Assembly (NCBI GenBank): GCA_010279815.1
Contig: QEOQ01000256.1
Location: 757,389 to 821,388, forward strand
Direction of reading: 5' to 3'
DNA length: 64,000 nt
Source: Brachionus plicatilis
Taxonomy: Eukaryota > Rotifera > Eurotatoria > Ploima > Brachionidae
Shown here in pieces: positions 11,622 through 21,900 of this stretch. The position numbers were made by a program, and so were the translations under genes. The notes under the pieces are model-generated. The model had not been told where the DNA came from and ran no database searches. It saw only the letters and a list, made by a program, of their open reading frames with translations. How positions within the stretch are numbered: position 1 is the first letter of the stretch; the number at the start of each line of letters is the position of its first letter.

Positions 11622-12765
11622 ATGGTCAACTTTTCAAACGATGCATCAGTAAACTTGAGCACTAAACAGCCCATTGAAGAATACGGTGGACTGGCTTTTT
11701 TACTTGATAATCTCCAAGATTATCTACCATATTCTATTTTGAGCGCTTGCGGCACAGCCATTGGCATTATTGGTACCGCTGCTCTTTTTTTTTGCAGTCA
11801 AAATTTCTCTAAAAATTTTTTAAAGGTAATTTATTAATAATTGGAGCAGTTCTTTCAACCAAAGAACTTCATTCATCAACTAACATGCTGGTGTTCAATT
11901 TAGCCCTGGCAGATTTGACAATAAGTAGCATGGTTGATTCATTCACAGTAGTTGGTAAGATTTGGTATTTTGCTTAGCTTCATTTTTTAAAGAATTTTTC
12001 TAAGGAGTGCTGCAAGGCAAAGGCTTCTTTGATCAAAGGCCCATTTTATGTCATTTCGTAGCTGGCATTTGCCTTGTCGCATGTGAAACTTCGTTGATGA
12101 ACATTGGCTTTTTGGCAATCAATCGGTACATCCATATATGTCACCATTCAGTTTACAGCAAAATTTTTACTATAAAAAAAACATTGATTTATTGTTGTAT
12201 AACTTGGATGATTGGTATTAGCATAGACTTTCCGAATTTGCTCGGCTGGGGTGGACACTACTATGACTTAAAGACTCTAAATTGTGTTTGGAACAGACTG
12301 GCCAGTTTTTCATATTCACTTTTTTTTCCCCTTTCAAGCATAGTTGTTCCTTGTATCCTAATAGCTATTTGCTATTTGAGAATTTTCATCTATTCTAGCA
12401 AAATTAAGGCAAAAGTTTTAGCGTCTGAAAGCAGTGGCAAAAGAAAATCCAGTGATTTGAGAAAATCCTTGAGGATAGCTAAAGGTTTGTTTGCGTCATT
12501 TATGCTTTTTGCTGCATGTTGGATGCCTTATGGTCTAGTTGTAATGACAGACTACCAAGACCGGTATTACAGAACAGCTCATATGTACACAATGTCAATT
12601 GCTCACCTAAATTCTTCACTGAATCCCATTCTTTATGCTGTCTTTAATCCAGCCTTTCAAAAAGGTTATGTAAACTTTTTTAGGCTTCTAACATTCAAGA
12701 GGAGAGAAGTGAGTATAACAAGCAAAACTCATACAATGAATGTGTCGGTTACTAATCTTAAATAA
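11622..12765 (+). CDS. Class A (rhodopsin-family) GPCR, moody/Tre1/melatonin-receptor-like; 3 exons
   Basis: Exons 11622-11772, 11826-11954 and 12005-12765 join in phase to a 346-residue seven-TM receptor. The introns are only 53 and 50 nt. The first splice is fixed by family sequence: it restores GIIGNLL, the TM1 Gly-Asn motif (N1.50 = Asn52). Other landmarks are LALAD (Asp80, TM2), Cys109 and Cys187 (likely extracellular disulfide), NRY at 133-135 in place of DRY, CWMP (265-268, TM6) and NPILY (300-304, TM7). Two NxS/T sites lie in the N-terminus (NFS, NLS). The NRY box and the AINRY-x-x-ICH context resemble melatonin receptors and the insect moody/Tre1 group. The ligand cannot be told from sequence. 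The tail is short (~35 residues) with several Ser/Thr and no palmitoylation Cys. An AATAAA follows 13 nt after the stop. Confidence 0.9.
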
Positions 12766-12777
12766 ATCTATTTTTGT

Positions 12778-12783
12778 AATAAA
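12778..12783 (+). terminator. Polyadenylation signal AATAAA of the GPCR gene
   Basis: AATAAA 13 nt past the stop codon. Another AATAAA overlaps the stop itself (12761-12766). In AT-rich DNA such hexamers are common, so position is the main support. Confidence 0.5.
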
Positions 12784-13020
12784 CTAATTGGTTTTAAATA
12801 AATTAAAATTTTGTTTTCTAAATTTTAATGTTCAATAAATTTTTTAAAAATCGTAATTGGCAACTTGAAGTTCATGATCATAATCAAATGATCAAAATTT
12901 AATTGATTCAAATCTTAATAAAAATGATGAAATTTTATTTTTTTTTAATTTTTTGTTAAATTAAACATAAGACGTTTATTTTTTTAATATAAAAAAAAAA
13001 ACAAATTTTTTTTTCTAATT
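12784..13020. other. AT-rich intergenic sequence
   Basis: Downstream flank of the GPCR gene. Nothing recognised before the repeat block that begins at ~13021. Confidence 0.5.
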
Positions 13021-13208
13021 GACCTTTAATTGATTCTTCTAAAATATTTATTTGAAAATTTTAAAGACAATTTAAAATCCAAATAATGACTTTAAATGAT
13101 ATTTTTCACAACTATATTTAAAAAATACTCTTCAGTTTTTTAATGGTTGCATAGGAGTAAAAATCATCGCCATGTTAAAAGATTTGTATACGAGATTGGG
13201 ATAAGTTT
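13021..13208. repeat. Interspersed repeat, left copy (parts a and b)
   Basis: Part a (13021-13075, 'cctttaattgattcttct' and onward) recurs at 15291-15349. Part b (13108-13208, 'aaaaaatactcttcagtttt' through 'gatttgtatacgag') recurs at 13853-13950 at ~90% identity. Both are direct repeats. In the right-hand copies the order is b then a, with ~1.3 kb between them, so the copy was rearranged or split by insertions. Confidence 0.75.
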
Positions 13209-13852
13209 CTGTGTTTTATTGTCGAATTATTTAAAAATTAATCTATTGCTTAGTAGTTAATTAATTAAAAAAAGTGAGAATTTAATTTGATTAATTTTTT
13301 GAAAATTTTTTATTAAAAAGCGCACACTATTAAGGTTAATATAATGTAAATTGATATTATAGTTATTGAGTAAACTATTATTCCATTCTCTCATGACCTC
13401 GAATTTATTTGCATTTTAAATTAATTAACTTATTTTAATTTGTTTCTGAAAGGAAAAAAAAAGGAAAAAAGATCAAAAAAATGAAATAATCAAAGGTTTA
13501 TATCTGAACAACTTTGGAAGTACATCTCTTAAAAAAGTCATTAATCTGGTAAGCTTAACTAAAGAAAGAAATAGCAGACAAGAAAGTTGAAGAAATATTC
13601 TAACATTTTAAACTATTAGCAAGAAATCAATATTAAATTCTCAAGCACTTTAGAAAGCTTATTTTTTAACCTGATAAATTAATAAAATTTAAGCAACTTA
13701 AAAAAAAATTGGAATTAAAATTGTGTAAACTTTTTTAAAAAAATGGGAAAAAATTCACTCTCAAGCAGGATTTTTTTTTTGGAATAAAAATAAATAATTT
13801 ACTAACAAAAATGAGATAAATTTCAACTTTGGTCACAAATAAAGAACGGTTC

Positions 13853-13950
13853 TCAACTATATATAAAAAATACTCTTCAGTTTTTTAATGGTTGTATAGA
13901 AGTAAAAATCTTCGCCATTTTAAAAGATTTGTATACGAGGTTGGGAGGAG
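13853..13950. repeat. Interspersed repeat, part b, second copy
   Basis: About 98 bp matching 13108-13208 in the same orientation, sharing 'aaaaaatactcttcagtttt', 'aatggttg', 'agtaaaaatc' and 'gatttgtatacgag'. Non-coding. Confidence 0.75.
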
Positions 13951-14594
13951 TTTAAATTTTGCATGTGAAATAATTTAAGTAGACATGTTTAAAAGCTGCT
14001 TTACTTTGAACGTTGATAATTTTTAAAGTCTGGGCAGTTGATTTAAAAAATGTGCGAATTTTTAATTTTTAAAAAATTTAAATTAATGGCGCAAAATTTG
14101 AGTTCCGAAAAATAATATAAAAGCGGAATAATATTCTAAATAATAATTGTAAATAAAAATAAATTAATACTCTTAAAATGTCGTTTGAGAATAACGTAAA
14201 AATGTTTCTTAATGAACTTGAATCAATAACTTATGTATTCCTTTTATTTATTTATTTAAAAAAATTTTAAGCCTCATAGGCAAGTTGAAAAATAAAAAAA
14301 AATCTGATTTAAAAATCACATTAGGTTTCATAAATAATTAATCCATTTAAAATTTTATAAAAACTTTGTATGTAATTAATTTTTAAAAGTAATTTACACA
14401 AAAAATATAACTTAGCATGAAGTTAAAGACAACAAAAAAAGTGGATAAAATGCTCAAATCCCATCGGTGTTTTCACCTCACCAAAGAAGGATTCATTTTT
14501 CGAACCTGTAGAAAAGCGTTTCAAAGAAATAAGACGTTAATTTTTTTCGTGAAAATAACACTATTAGTCAAAAATTAAAAAACATTAGAATGCC

Positions 14595-14622
14595 TTAGAA
14601 AGAGAGAATGCCTTAACTTTAG
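14595..14622. repeat. 28-bp exact direct repeat, copy 1
   Basis: A 28-bp string starting TTAGAAAGAGAGAATGCC and ending TTAACTTTAG is repeated without mismatch at 14943-14970, 348 bp away. The second copy lies inside the GC-richer block at 14756-15223, so this copy may be a fragment of the same element. Confidence 0.8.
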
Positions 14623-14755
14623 AAAACTTGAAATATAATTAAAGTTAAAGCTTGAACAAAATTACAATTTTTTACCTAAAGAATGTTTTTTTTTCAAGGA
14701 TCTGTTTTTTTTTTTAATAAAAATAGTTAAAAAAATTTGTAGGTGAAATTTTTGT

Positions 14756-15223
14756 CACCCTCCTATTTTTTCATCCGGGCTTGGGACCGGCATACGGCAT
14801 AGTTATGACGGCGTCTTCCCCTAAGAAGCACGTGGGACGTTCATCATAAACAGCGCCACTCATCCGAGCACTTTTAATTTGGCTGCGAACTCGGCTACTA
14901 TTTAGACTAGCTTGGAACCACAAACCAAGCGACATTCTCAATTTAGAAAGAGAGAATGCCTTAACTTTAGTGCTTCCAAAGTTACGGCAATCTAAAGAGG
15001 GTCAGCTGTAAAACAAGTTCTCGCTCTGCTAAGATTCTATACTGGATGATGGTCAAGCCAGCGGCACCCTCATACGACAAGACTAGGACAAAGACCCGTA
15101 GATCTATGTACCCGTAATACAGCTCTTCTTCAGATTCGTAGAAGACCACATAGTGTGGCTGCCACCACCCTCCTCTTTTCTCATCCTGGGCTTGGGACCG
15201 GCTTACGGCAGAGTTATGGTGGC
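14756..15223. repeat. GC-richer repeat unit bounded by ~57-bp direct repeats
   Basis: The ends are direct repeats: 14756-14812 (ACCCTCCTATTTTTTCATCC, then GGGCTTGGGACCGGCATACGG) and 15165-15223 (ACCCTCCTCTTTTCTCATCC, then TGGGCTTGGGACCGGCTTACGG), ~85% identical. The ~350 bp between are much richer in GC than the flanks, have no long ORF and carry the second copy of the 28-bp repeat. Possible explanations are a terminal-repeat (TRIM-like) element, a SINE-like dimer or a tandem fragment of a LINE 3' region. I see no Pol III A/B box. Confidence 0.6.
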
Positions 15224-15290
15224 TTATAATGTATTTTTAATAAAAGCTTTATTTTTTAAAAATTGATTAAAATAAGTCATTGTTTTATCC

Positions 15291-15349
15291 TTCTTTTAAT
15301 TGATTCTTCTAAAATATTTATTTGAAAACTTTAAAGAAAAATTTAAAAT
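15291..15349. repeat. Interspersed repeat, part a, second copy
   Basis: About 59 bp matching 13021-13075 in the same orientation ('ttaattgattcttctaaaat' then 'atttatttgaaaa'). It directly precedes the degenerate coding relic on the minus strand. Confidence 0.7.
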
Positions 15350-15359
15350 CGACATTTGG

Positions 15360-15548
15360 TTAGAAAATATCCGATCAATTATAATTTGGCAACGAACTCA
15401 ATGTATTTCAAGACACTTGAGCTGATTCTAAGTTTCGAAAACTACAGAAAGGGAGGTAAACTTTTCCCTCTCCTAGTTTTTTTCACTTGTTCTGGTTCAA
15501 TGGACTCATCTTGGCTTAAGTTGTTAGGGATTTCTATGATAAAGGACA
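15360..15548 (-). pseudogene. Degenerate coding relic, possibly transposase N-terminus
   Basis: The minus strand reads MSFIIEIPNNLSQDESIEPE, then QVKKTRRGKSLPPFL, a stop, and continues in frame as FSKLRISSSVLKYIEFVAKL. Composition is richer in charged and proline residues than random AT-rich frames, which suggests a former gene. I do not recognise the protein. The basic KKTRRGKS patch recalls the N-termini of transposon-encoded proteins. Confidence 0.3.
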
Positions 15549-15559
15549 TTTTTTGAATA

Positions 15560-16260
15560 GTGAATATTGTCTAGCTCAATAATTTCCTTTATGTATAACA
15601 CCGATAAACTCATCTTGTCGGAATCAGCTTTAGAAATTCTTAAACTATTCAATTAAATAAAGATTATTTTAAGACATATATTTGTTTCAATTAGATCAAA
15701 TTAGCTTTCAAAGAATTAAAATTGTATCATATTTGACATTATTTTATTTAATTGTACTAACAAAAAATAATTGACACTAACATCAATATTTTTGCTCTAG
15801 AAAATATTATTTTTGTTTTTTTAATATATTATACGCTAATTTTAATGGTCTTTATTTAATTTCAATTTTTCAGCTAAGTGTAAAATCGAATTATCATGTA
15901 TTTTATATCAATTTGAAGGGCAGAGTTAGTTTAATTAAAAATCGATTTTAATTTAATATATTTCTAAAATAAAATTTAGTATTTTTATGTATTACGAAAT
16001 AAACGTACGAAAAAAACTTGTGGGTCTAAACTTTTGTGCAATAATGTAAATCGAAGGACTTTATGCAGACCGTTGACTTTGCTTCAATCGCTCTCTTTTT
16101 TTTTTATTTCAAAATTTAAATGACTCTGAGTAATAGAACTCCTTCCGCCATTGTTTTTCTGTTTTTTTTATTTAATAGTTTTTCGTTAATAAATTCAATA
16201 AACAAATAATTTAATTTTTAGTTAATTTTAAATGATTTAAAAAAAAGAAAAAGAAACGAA
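15560..16260. other. AT-rich spacer, partly the 3' flank of the LINE at 16262-17872
   Basis: No gene. The patch at 16075-16160 ('gaccgttgactttgcttcaatcgctctc', 'actccttccgccattg') is less AT-rich and lies just 3' of the minus-strand LINE, so it may be that element's 3' UTR. Confidence 0.4.
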
Positions 16261-16261
16261 T

Positions 16262-17872
16262 TTAAATAGAAAACCCATTTTCAATCATCCATTCATTTAT
16301 CTCATTCCAGATATCACAGAGTGGTGTTTTGTTACTGCATATTTTTGAGCTGTTAATAAAGGCACTGACATAGTCCTTTATTAGCTCGAGAATAAATTTG
16401 TTTTTAAAAATAAAGCATTTTTTAATGTACTTAACGAAAAGTTTGTGGAGGCGGACTTCGGTTTTGTCAAACTTTACTTCTTCAAGAAACTTAACTAATA
16501 GATCTGACGGGGTATCGAAAGGAAAGTGGTTGATGGACTTAATTGAGATGTTTTGTATGGTTTGGATCTTAGAAAGATTGGAATTTGACGTTAGAGTAGG
16601 AATAAAAAAACTGAAGTCAATTACCGAGCCAATTAATGTTATGTAAATATTAAGAAGAGTGTCTTTTTTCAACTTCCAAAATTTACTTGAAAGGATTTTT
16701 ATAATATTTATTCGATCGACGCATCGTGCTCTTATAAAATCAATTTGTGAATTGAAACACAAATTTTCATCAAATGTTATTCCTAAAAAAATTGGATTTT
16801 TTACGTAGGAGATTTTTTTAATAAATTTGCGTCAATAGGTTGGTTTTTGGAGGAGTTACCTGAGAAAATGACTTGGCTACATTTTTCAGCATCCATTTTC
16901 ACTTTCCATTTAATCAACCATACTTCAAGTTTTTTAAGATAAGAGTTAATTGTAAAAGTAATTTTTACCAAATTTTTTGAAAATGAAGAAAGAAAAAAGA
17001 TCATCTGCAAAAAGAAGGGAGTAATTTTTGTTTTTTGAATGGACCTTTGGAATATCGTTGATAAAAATGGTAAAGAGTAATGGACTGATAACCGCTCCTT
17101 GAGGAACCCCTGATTGGATTTCCCCCATTTCGGTTGAATAATTGTTTATGCTAACGAAAAATTGCCTTTCTTTTAAAAAATCTTTAATCCACTCCAAGAT
17201 ATACAAAGGTACTTTAAGTTGAGCCATTTTATATACAATTCCATCATGCCAGGTTTTATCGAAAGCCTGTGAGATGTCAAAGAAGAGAGAACATACTTTT
17301 TTTTTCCTATTTAAGGTTTCTGCAATTTTTTGGGTGAGGAAAACAAGGTTATCAGATGTTCTTCGGTGCGAACGGAACCCAGATTGTTCCAAACAGATAA
17401 GGTTGTTTTCTTCGAGGAATTTGTACAATCTGTTTCTAACTATTCGCTCCAAGACTTTCCCTAGACAGCTTGTGACACTGATTGGGCGAAATTTATTTGG
17501 ATCATTAGAAATTTTTTTCTTTGGGATCATTGTGATTCTTGATATTTTCCATTGAGTGGGCAGAAAAGATGTTGATAGACACAGATTAAATAAATCTTGG
17601 ACTTTTTTAAGAAATAAATCAGGGAGATTTCTAATCATTTGGTAGCTAATTTTATCCGGACCTGGAGCTGAGTCTTTCTTAATTTTCTTTATATTTTTTT
17701 CAAGTTCGCTTAATTCAATCCCTAATTTAATTTTCAATAATAAAGAATTTAAAACGGATAAGGAAAAGGGCGATCTTTTCAAAATTATTCTTAGTAAAAC
17801 CTTTTCAATTGACGATTCGATACAATGGGATAAAATTAACTCAAATATAGTCGATTCTTTTGTATCTAACAA
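16262..17872 (-). pseudogene. Decayed jockey/CR1-type LINE reverse transcriptase with frameshifts
   Basis: Three overlapping minus-strand frames make one RT. 16946-17872 holds KKDSAPGPDKISYQMI, FRPISVTSCLGKVLE, LFFDISQAFDKTWHDGI (catalytic Asp), SGVPQGAVISPLLF and LLFADDLFSFF, and then loses frame just after the FADD box. 16801-17010 continues with LEVWLIKWKVKMDAEKCS. After a second shift near 16780-16810, a third frame gives NPIFLGITFDENLCFNSQID and the thumb/C-terminal part to 16262. At least two frameshifts mean it is inactive. Its sequence differs clearly from the LINE at 6686 (FADD, not YADD), so it is a separate family. The endonuclease part is not seen. Confidence 0.88.
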
Positions 17873-17929
17873 AAAATATTTATCTTTTAAACCTGAGAGC
17901 CAATCGACATTTCCTAAAAAAAAATCGCT

Positions 17930-18480
17930 CTCTCCCTCACTAGCGTGCTTACTTCAACTTGCAACAATCTTTAATGGCGCGTTGCTTGTGTGCTGATTCT
18001 GCTTATCTGTATATGATTGGTTGAGCTCTCCTTCCACTCAATCCTTCAACTAGCGCGCGATCGGCTATATCCAATAACAATTCGCTTACACTGTTTGCTC
18101 ACCGTAACTAGATCGGCTTTATGCAAAAGCTGATCACTGCATGACTAACTTGATACTCTCAAACTCAACAACGGATTCTCTACGTGCTTGTACGCTACAC
18201 CTAACTTCTCGCTATTCTCTATCACTAGATCGGCTTAAAAAAAAACTGATCTCTGCGAGATTGATACGACTTGTTTAGACTCAACCACGGGGTTCCTGCG
18301 GACTAGCACGCCCTTCTTTAAGTCTCTCTATTCGAAACCTCTAAACACTAATATGGTTGGCTTACGATTCATAAGCTCAAACGCTATCACCAATGTAAAC
18401 TTAGAGGAAGAGAAATATGCTCTTTTATAAATCTTTATAAAAATTAACTAACTGAGTTTGTTTAAGAGAGTATGTCTCTC
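17930..18480. repeat. GC-richer repeat with ~115-bp tandem period
   Basis: Two diverged tandem units start with ACTAGATCGGCTT (18112 and 18225). Each continues with a CTGATC-x-CTGC segment and later an ACTCAAC-x-ACGG segment. A partial third (ACTAGCGCGCGATCGGCT, 18050) precedes them. GATCGGCTTTA-tgc-AAAGCTGATC forms a local hairpin. The block lies just upstream (minus sense) of the LINE RT relic and could be its repeated 5' UTR, comparable in position to LINE promoter monomers, or an unrelated element. There is no ORF. Confidence 0.55.
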
Positions 18481-19746
18481 TTTTTATGGTAACCTGGGGA
18501 TTTACAGTTAATTATAGCATAGTGAAGTTTCGTTCAAAAAGTTTAGTTCAAAATCTTAAACTCGTATATATTTTGAATGGAATGAAGTAATAAAGTAAAA
18601 AATTTAGCACATGATGTAACAAAAAATGTTACAGGACTTGTTCAAAAAAAAAATTTCAATTAACCAATTATTGATTTTCCAAAAAAACTGAATGAATGTT
18701 AAGTTGGTTTTGAAATAAAAATTTCGAAAATTAAAATTAAACACTTTCAAAAATTTTAAAATATTGCAAATAAAACTTCTTTTTTTACAAAGACAAATAA
18801 ATTGTCTTAAATTCGATTGATTTTAAAAGTCGATTATTAATTAAAAGAAAACTTTAAGAATTTATTTTCAAGGCTACTTTGTGTAACAACTTTTGTTACA
18901 CATTGTTACATATTTTACAGAAGCAAATTTTTTTCATTCATCGAAAAATTTCAATTAAGAACTCTTTTCTTGAACTTTTTGAACAAAACTTCACAATGCT
19001 GTTATTTATTTTTTTGTGTTCAATTTTTTAAAAATTTTTTTAGAAAATTCTTTGCTAAATTTTACTTTTTTAAACTTCAAAAATTAAATTTAAGTAACCA
19101 CTGTAAAATATTTCAGTATCGAGATCAAGATTTCAAAAAAAAATTCAATAAAAAAACTTAAAAAAGAAATGAAATCTGTGTTATGCTTCGATAAACTTAG
19201 ATTTTAATATTTTTGGATTATTTTGAAAGAATTTCAAAATGAATTAAACTTGTCACAATCTTGCCAAAAAAACAAATCTCTTCTTTTATTTTTCCTATTT
19301 TTTTATTTTTCTTCTCCTTAATGGGAGTCTATTTAAATAAAATAAATTAATCAATACATTCAAGCTTAATTTGTTTTTAACTTTGAAATTAATTAAATAA
19401 TGTTTTTCTATTTTTCTCTTAAAAATTATTGATCATCGTAAAATTTTTCTTTATTTTCTCAAGTAAAACAACATCGCGACAAAAAATCAATTATTTAAAA
19501 ATTCAATATAAATTTTTTCTAAATTATTAAGTCATTTTGAACGTGCTGTTTTTTAATTTTACTTAAAAAAAAATTTAATTAAATTGCCAAAAGTCAATTG
19601 TATCAATTTCAATTTTTAACCTAAATAAAAACTATCCCAAGCCAACCTTGAGGCCAAGTCAAAGATATTTGTTTAATTTCCAAATTTACTTTTAGCGTGA
19701 GGACATTAAGTTGAATGAAAATTTTGATTGATTTTAGCTTTTTTCA
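18481..19746. other. AT-rich intergenic sequence
   Basis: No gene found. Short open frames such as 18970-19161 are phenylalanine/lysine-rich products of composition. It ends where the duplicated promoter segment of the claudin-like gene begins. Confidence 0.5.
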
Positions 19747-20066
19747 AAATTTGAAATTTTTAGGTCATTTTTGCATCTTAAAGTCACAAAAATCTTTGCA
19801 TTCAAAAAATTTTTAGACAACAATTCGATTTTCATAAACAATATCCATCACCTATTTTGACAGAATCCAAATAGTTTTGCTTGATTTATTGCACACTTTA
19901 AATTTATATAAAAAGAAATTTAAATCATAACAAAATAGATATTCCTAAACACAAATGTTCAAAAATGTTCAAACTTTTCTCAATTTTGACAGTGACCCTT
20001 GTACTCTCACTATTTTTAGGCCTTTTTTCGCTTATCACTAACAGCTGGAACAGAATTAAACTGAAC
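19747..20066 (+). repeat. Near-identical duplicate of the claudin-like gene's promoter and 5' end, cut by an N gap
   Basis: Matches 20328-20646 at ~98-99% with a constant offset of ~581 bp; the few differences include taggtc/tgggtc, atcata/atgata, caaact/caagct and ttaaac/ttaagc. It contains the TATATAAAA box (19905-19913) and the first ~34 codons of the gene (ATG at 19965), then runs into unknown bases. That pattern is typical of two haplotypes placed in tandem by an assembler. A true recent tandem duplication is the alternative. Confidence 0.8.
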
Positions 20067-20327
20067 NNNNNNNNNNNNNNNNNNNNNNNNNNNNNNNNNN
20101 NNNNNNNNNNNNNNNNNNNNNNNNNNNNNNNNNNNNNNNNNNNNNNNNNNNNNNNNNNNNNNNNNNNNNNNNNNNNNNNNNNNNNNNNNNNNNNNNNNNN
20201 NNNNNNNNNNNNNNNNNNNNNNNNNNNNNNNNNNNNNNNNNNNNNNNNNNNNNNNNNNNNNNNNNNNNNNNNNNNNNNNNNNNNNNNNNNNNNNNNNNNN
20301 NNNNNNNNNNNNNNNNNNNNNNNNNNN
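20067..20327. other. Assembly gap (261 N)
   Basis: Run of undetermined bases between the two copies of the claudin-like 5' region. Protein predictions across it are meaningless. Confidence 0.99.
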
Positions 20328-20485
20328 AAAATTTGAAATTTTTGGGTCATTTTTGCATCTTAAAGTCACAAAAATCTTTGCATTCAAAAATTTTTAGACA
20401 ACAATTCGATTTTCATAAACAATATCCATCACCTATTTTGACAGAATCCAAATAGTTTTGCTTGATTTATTGCACACTTTAAATT

Positions 20486-20494
20486 TATATAAAA
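20486..20494 (+). promoter_or_regulatory. TATA box of the claudin-like gene
   Basis: TATATAAAA lies about 50 nt before the first ATG and is preserved in the upstream duplicate (19905-19913). In a composition this rich in A and T the match alone is weak. The distance to the coding start and its conservation in both copies support it. Confidence 0.45.
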
Positions 20495-20545
20495 AGAAAT
20501 TTAAATGATAACAAAATAGATATTCCTAAACACAAATGTTCAAAA

Positions 20546-21877
20546 ATGTTCAAGCTTTTCTCAATTTTGACAGTGACCCTTGTACTCTCACTATTTTTAG
20601 GCCTTTTTTCGCTTATCACTAACAGCTGGAACAGAATTAAGCTGAACAACAGCTCGGCCTACCTGGAATACGGCCTCTGGTTACTCTGTCCAAACGACCA
20701 TTACATTTTTTCCTCCTTTATTTTCGACCAAAAAAACTGCATCCAATTCAACCAAAAGTATGTGGACAAAAATGTGCTGTCAACTTTCATGCAAGACAAA
20801 TCAATTGTGGACTTGGAGCCCGGCTTCATGGATTTTGTTCAAATTTTCTACCTCATCGGCACTTGTTTTCTATTCCTAAGCACCTTGATTACAATTTCCA
20901 TTCTAGTTTACCTGGCCATTAAATTCGACGACCCCGACTTCTACTTGGATCGGTGCGACAAATTTGGCATGTTCACCAATCAAGCTCCACAAGACAAATT
21001 GTTCACTCAATCAATTTTAGAATTTAGCCTTGTAAAAATACATTTAAGAATTTTGTTAGTCTATTTATTTATTGAGTTCATATTGAGACTGGTGGCTGTC
21101 TTGGTGTTCACCATTTCATCCGAGCAGTATTTGGATCTAGTGGCACAAAGGTCCTTCTTATTTAGCAATGCGGATTTAGTGATGGAGAGGAATCTTCAAA
21201 AGTTTACCAACCAAAAGTCCTGGTCCTACTGGCTGTGCTTGGTGTCTATTTTTCTGTCTTTTTTGTGTCAAATTTTAGTTTTAGTCTATCAAATTGTCAA
21301 CTATTTGAAAGAAGAATGTCATTCAAAGCGGACCCGAGTGAATAGCTCAATAAAATCAAACATCATGTTGGTGAAGGAGAAAAAGAATTGCCATGTAATG
21401 ACCAGATCTAACCTGCTGAGTATTGAACCAATTGAAGTCAGTGAAGATCTTCTGTCCAAGTGTGACTATAATTTAGGAAAGACCCCCACACTTGCCTCTA
21501 AGCTATTTTTTATTGACAATGACCACCTCAGGTATTGTAACAGAGATTCAGTTGATGGACCTGGTAGCAATTCAAGCTTGTCTCAAATTAGATTATTTGA
21601 GTCGGTAAAAAATTTGGAACAAAGTATTTTGTTAGATAGTGATAATCAGCTGAATTATATCACCAAATTAGAAAATATGCTAAATGATTTGTATTTGGCA
21701 AGTGCCAAAAATACACTGAGATCAGAGAATTTGGATTTTAAAATATTTTTAAAATCTCAAAGAGAAAATTTGAGGCCAACAGTTAGGACTGTGTCATTGC
21801 CAAATTTGAATGCCTTTTCGGATTACCCGTTCGAGAGAAATTTTGAAAGGTTAATTATTAGAGAAAAATTTCAGTAA
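20546..21877 (+). CDS. Claudin-like four-transmembrane protein with long cytoplasmic tail
   Basis: A 443-residue single-exon protein. Four hydrophobic segments lie at ~5-25, ~98-124, ~166-192 and ~227-252. The first extracellular loop carries the PMP22/claudin superfamily signature: Trp28, then GLW-x-x-C (43-48) and a second Cys (65). Members shape cell-cell junctions or regulate channels at the plasma membrane. The ~190-residue tail after TM4 is longer than in vertebrate claudins and rich in Ser/Asn. It has no PDZ-binding C-terminus that I recognise. An upstream ATG at 20536 opens a 28-codon frame overlapping the start in another frame, which might reduce translation. The chosen ATG gives a signal-anchor-like TM1 at once. 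Orthology within the superfamily is open. Confidence 0.75.
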   Translation: MFKLFSILTVTLVLSLFLGLFSLITNSWNRIKLNNSSAYLEYGLWLLCPNDHYIFSSFIFDQKNCIQFNQKYVDKNVLSTFMQDKSIVDLEPGFMDFVQIFYLIGTCFLFLSTLITISILVYLAIKFDDPDFYLDRCDKFGMFTNQAPQDKLFTQSILEFSLVKIHLRILLVYLFIEFILRLVAVLVFTISSEQYLDLVAQRSFLFSNADLVMERNLQKFTNQKSWSYWLCLVSIFLSFLCQILVLVYQIVNYLKEECHSKRTRVNSSIKSNIMLVKEKKNCHVMTRSNLLSIEPIEVSEDLLSKCDYNLGKTPTLASKLFFIDNDHLRYCNRDSVDGPGSNSSLSQIRLFESVKNLEQSILLDSDNQLNYITKLENMLNDLYLASAKNTLRSENLDFKIFLKSQRENLRPTVRTVSLPNLNAFSDYPFERNFERLIIREKFQ

Positions 21878-21900
21878 TGATTTTGGTTTTGTGAATTTCA

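Noticed and set aside
11826..11849. 24-nt intron GTAATTTATTAATAATTGGAGCAG in the GPCR
   Set aside because: Too short, and it would delete the TM1 segment. The 53-nt intron 11773-11825 restores the conserved Gly-Asn motif.
15165..15223. A tRNA-derived SINE or spliced-leader RNA gene in the GC-richer repeat
   Set aside because: No A/B boxes, no cloverleaf, and no leader/donor-site arrangement could be found.
18970..19161. 63-codon Phe/Lys-rich frame
   Set aside because: Typical chance frame in AT-rich sequence; no start context, motif or splice signals.
19925..20387. Protein frames running through the N gap
   Set aside because: Most residues are unknown. They arise only because N is read through.
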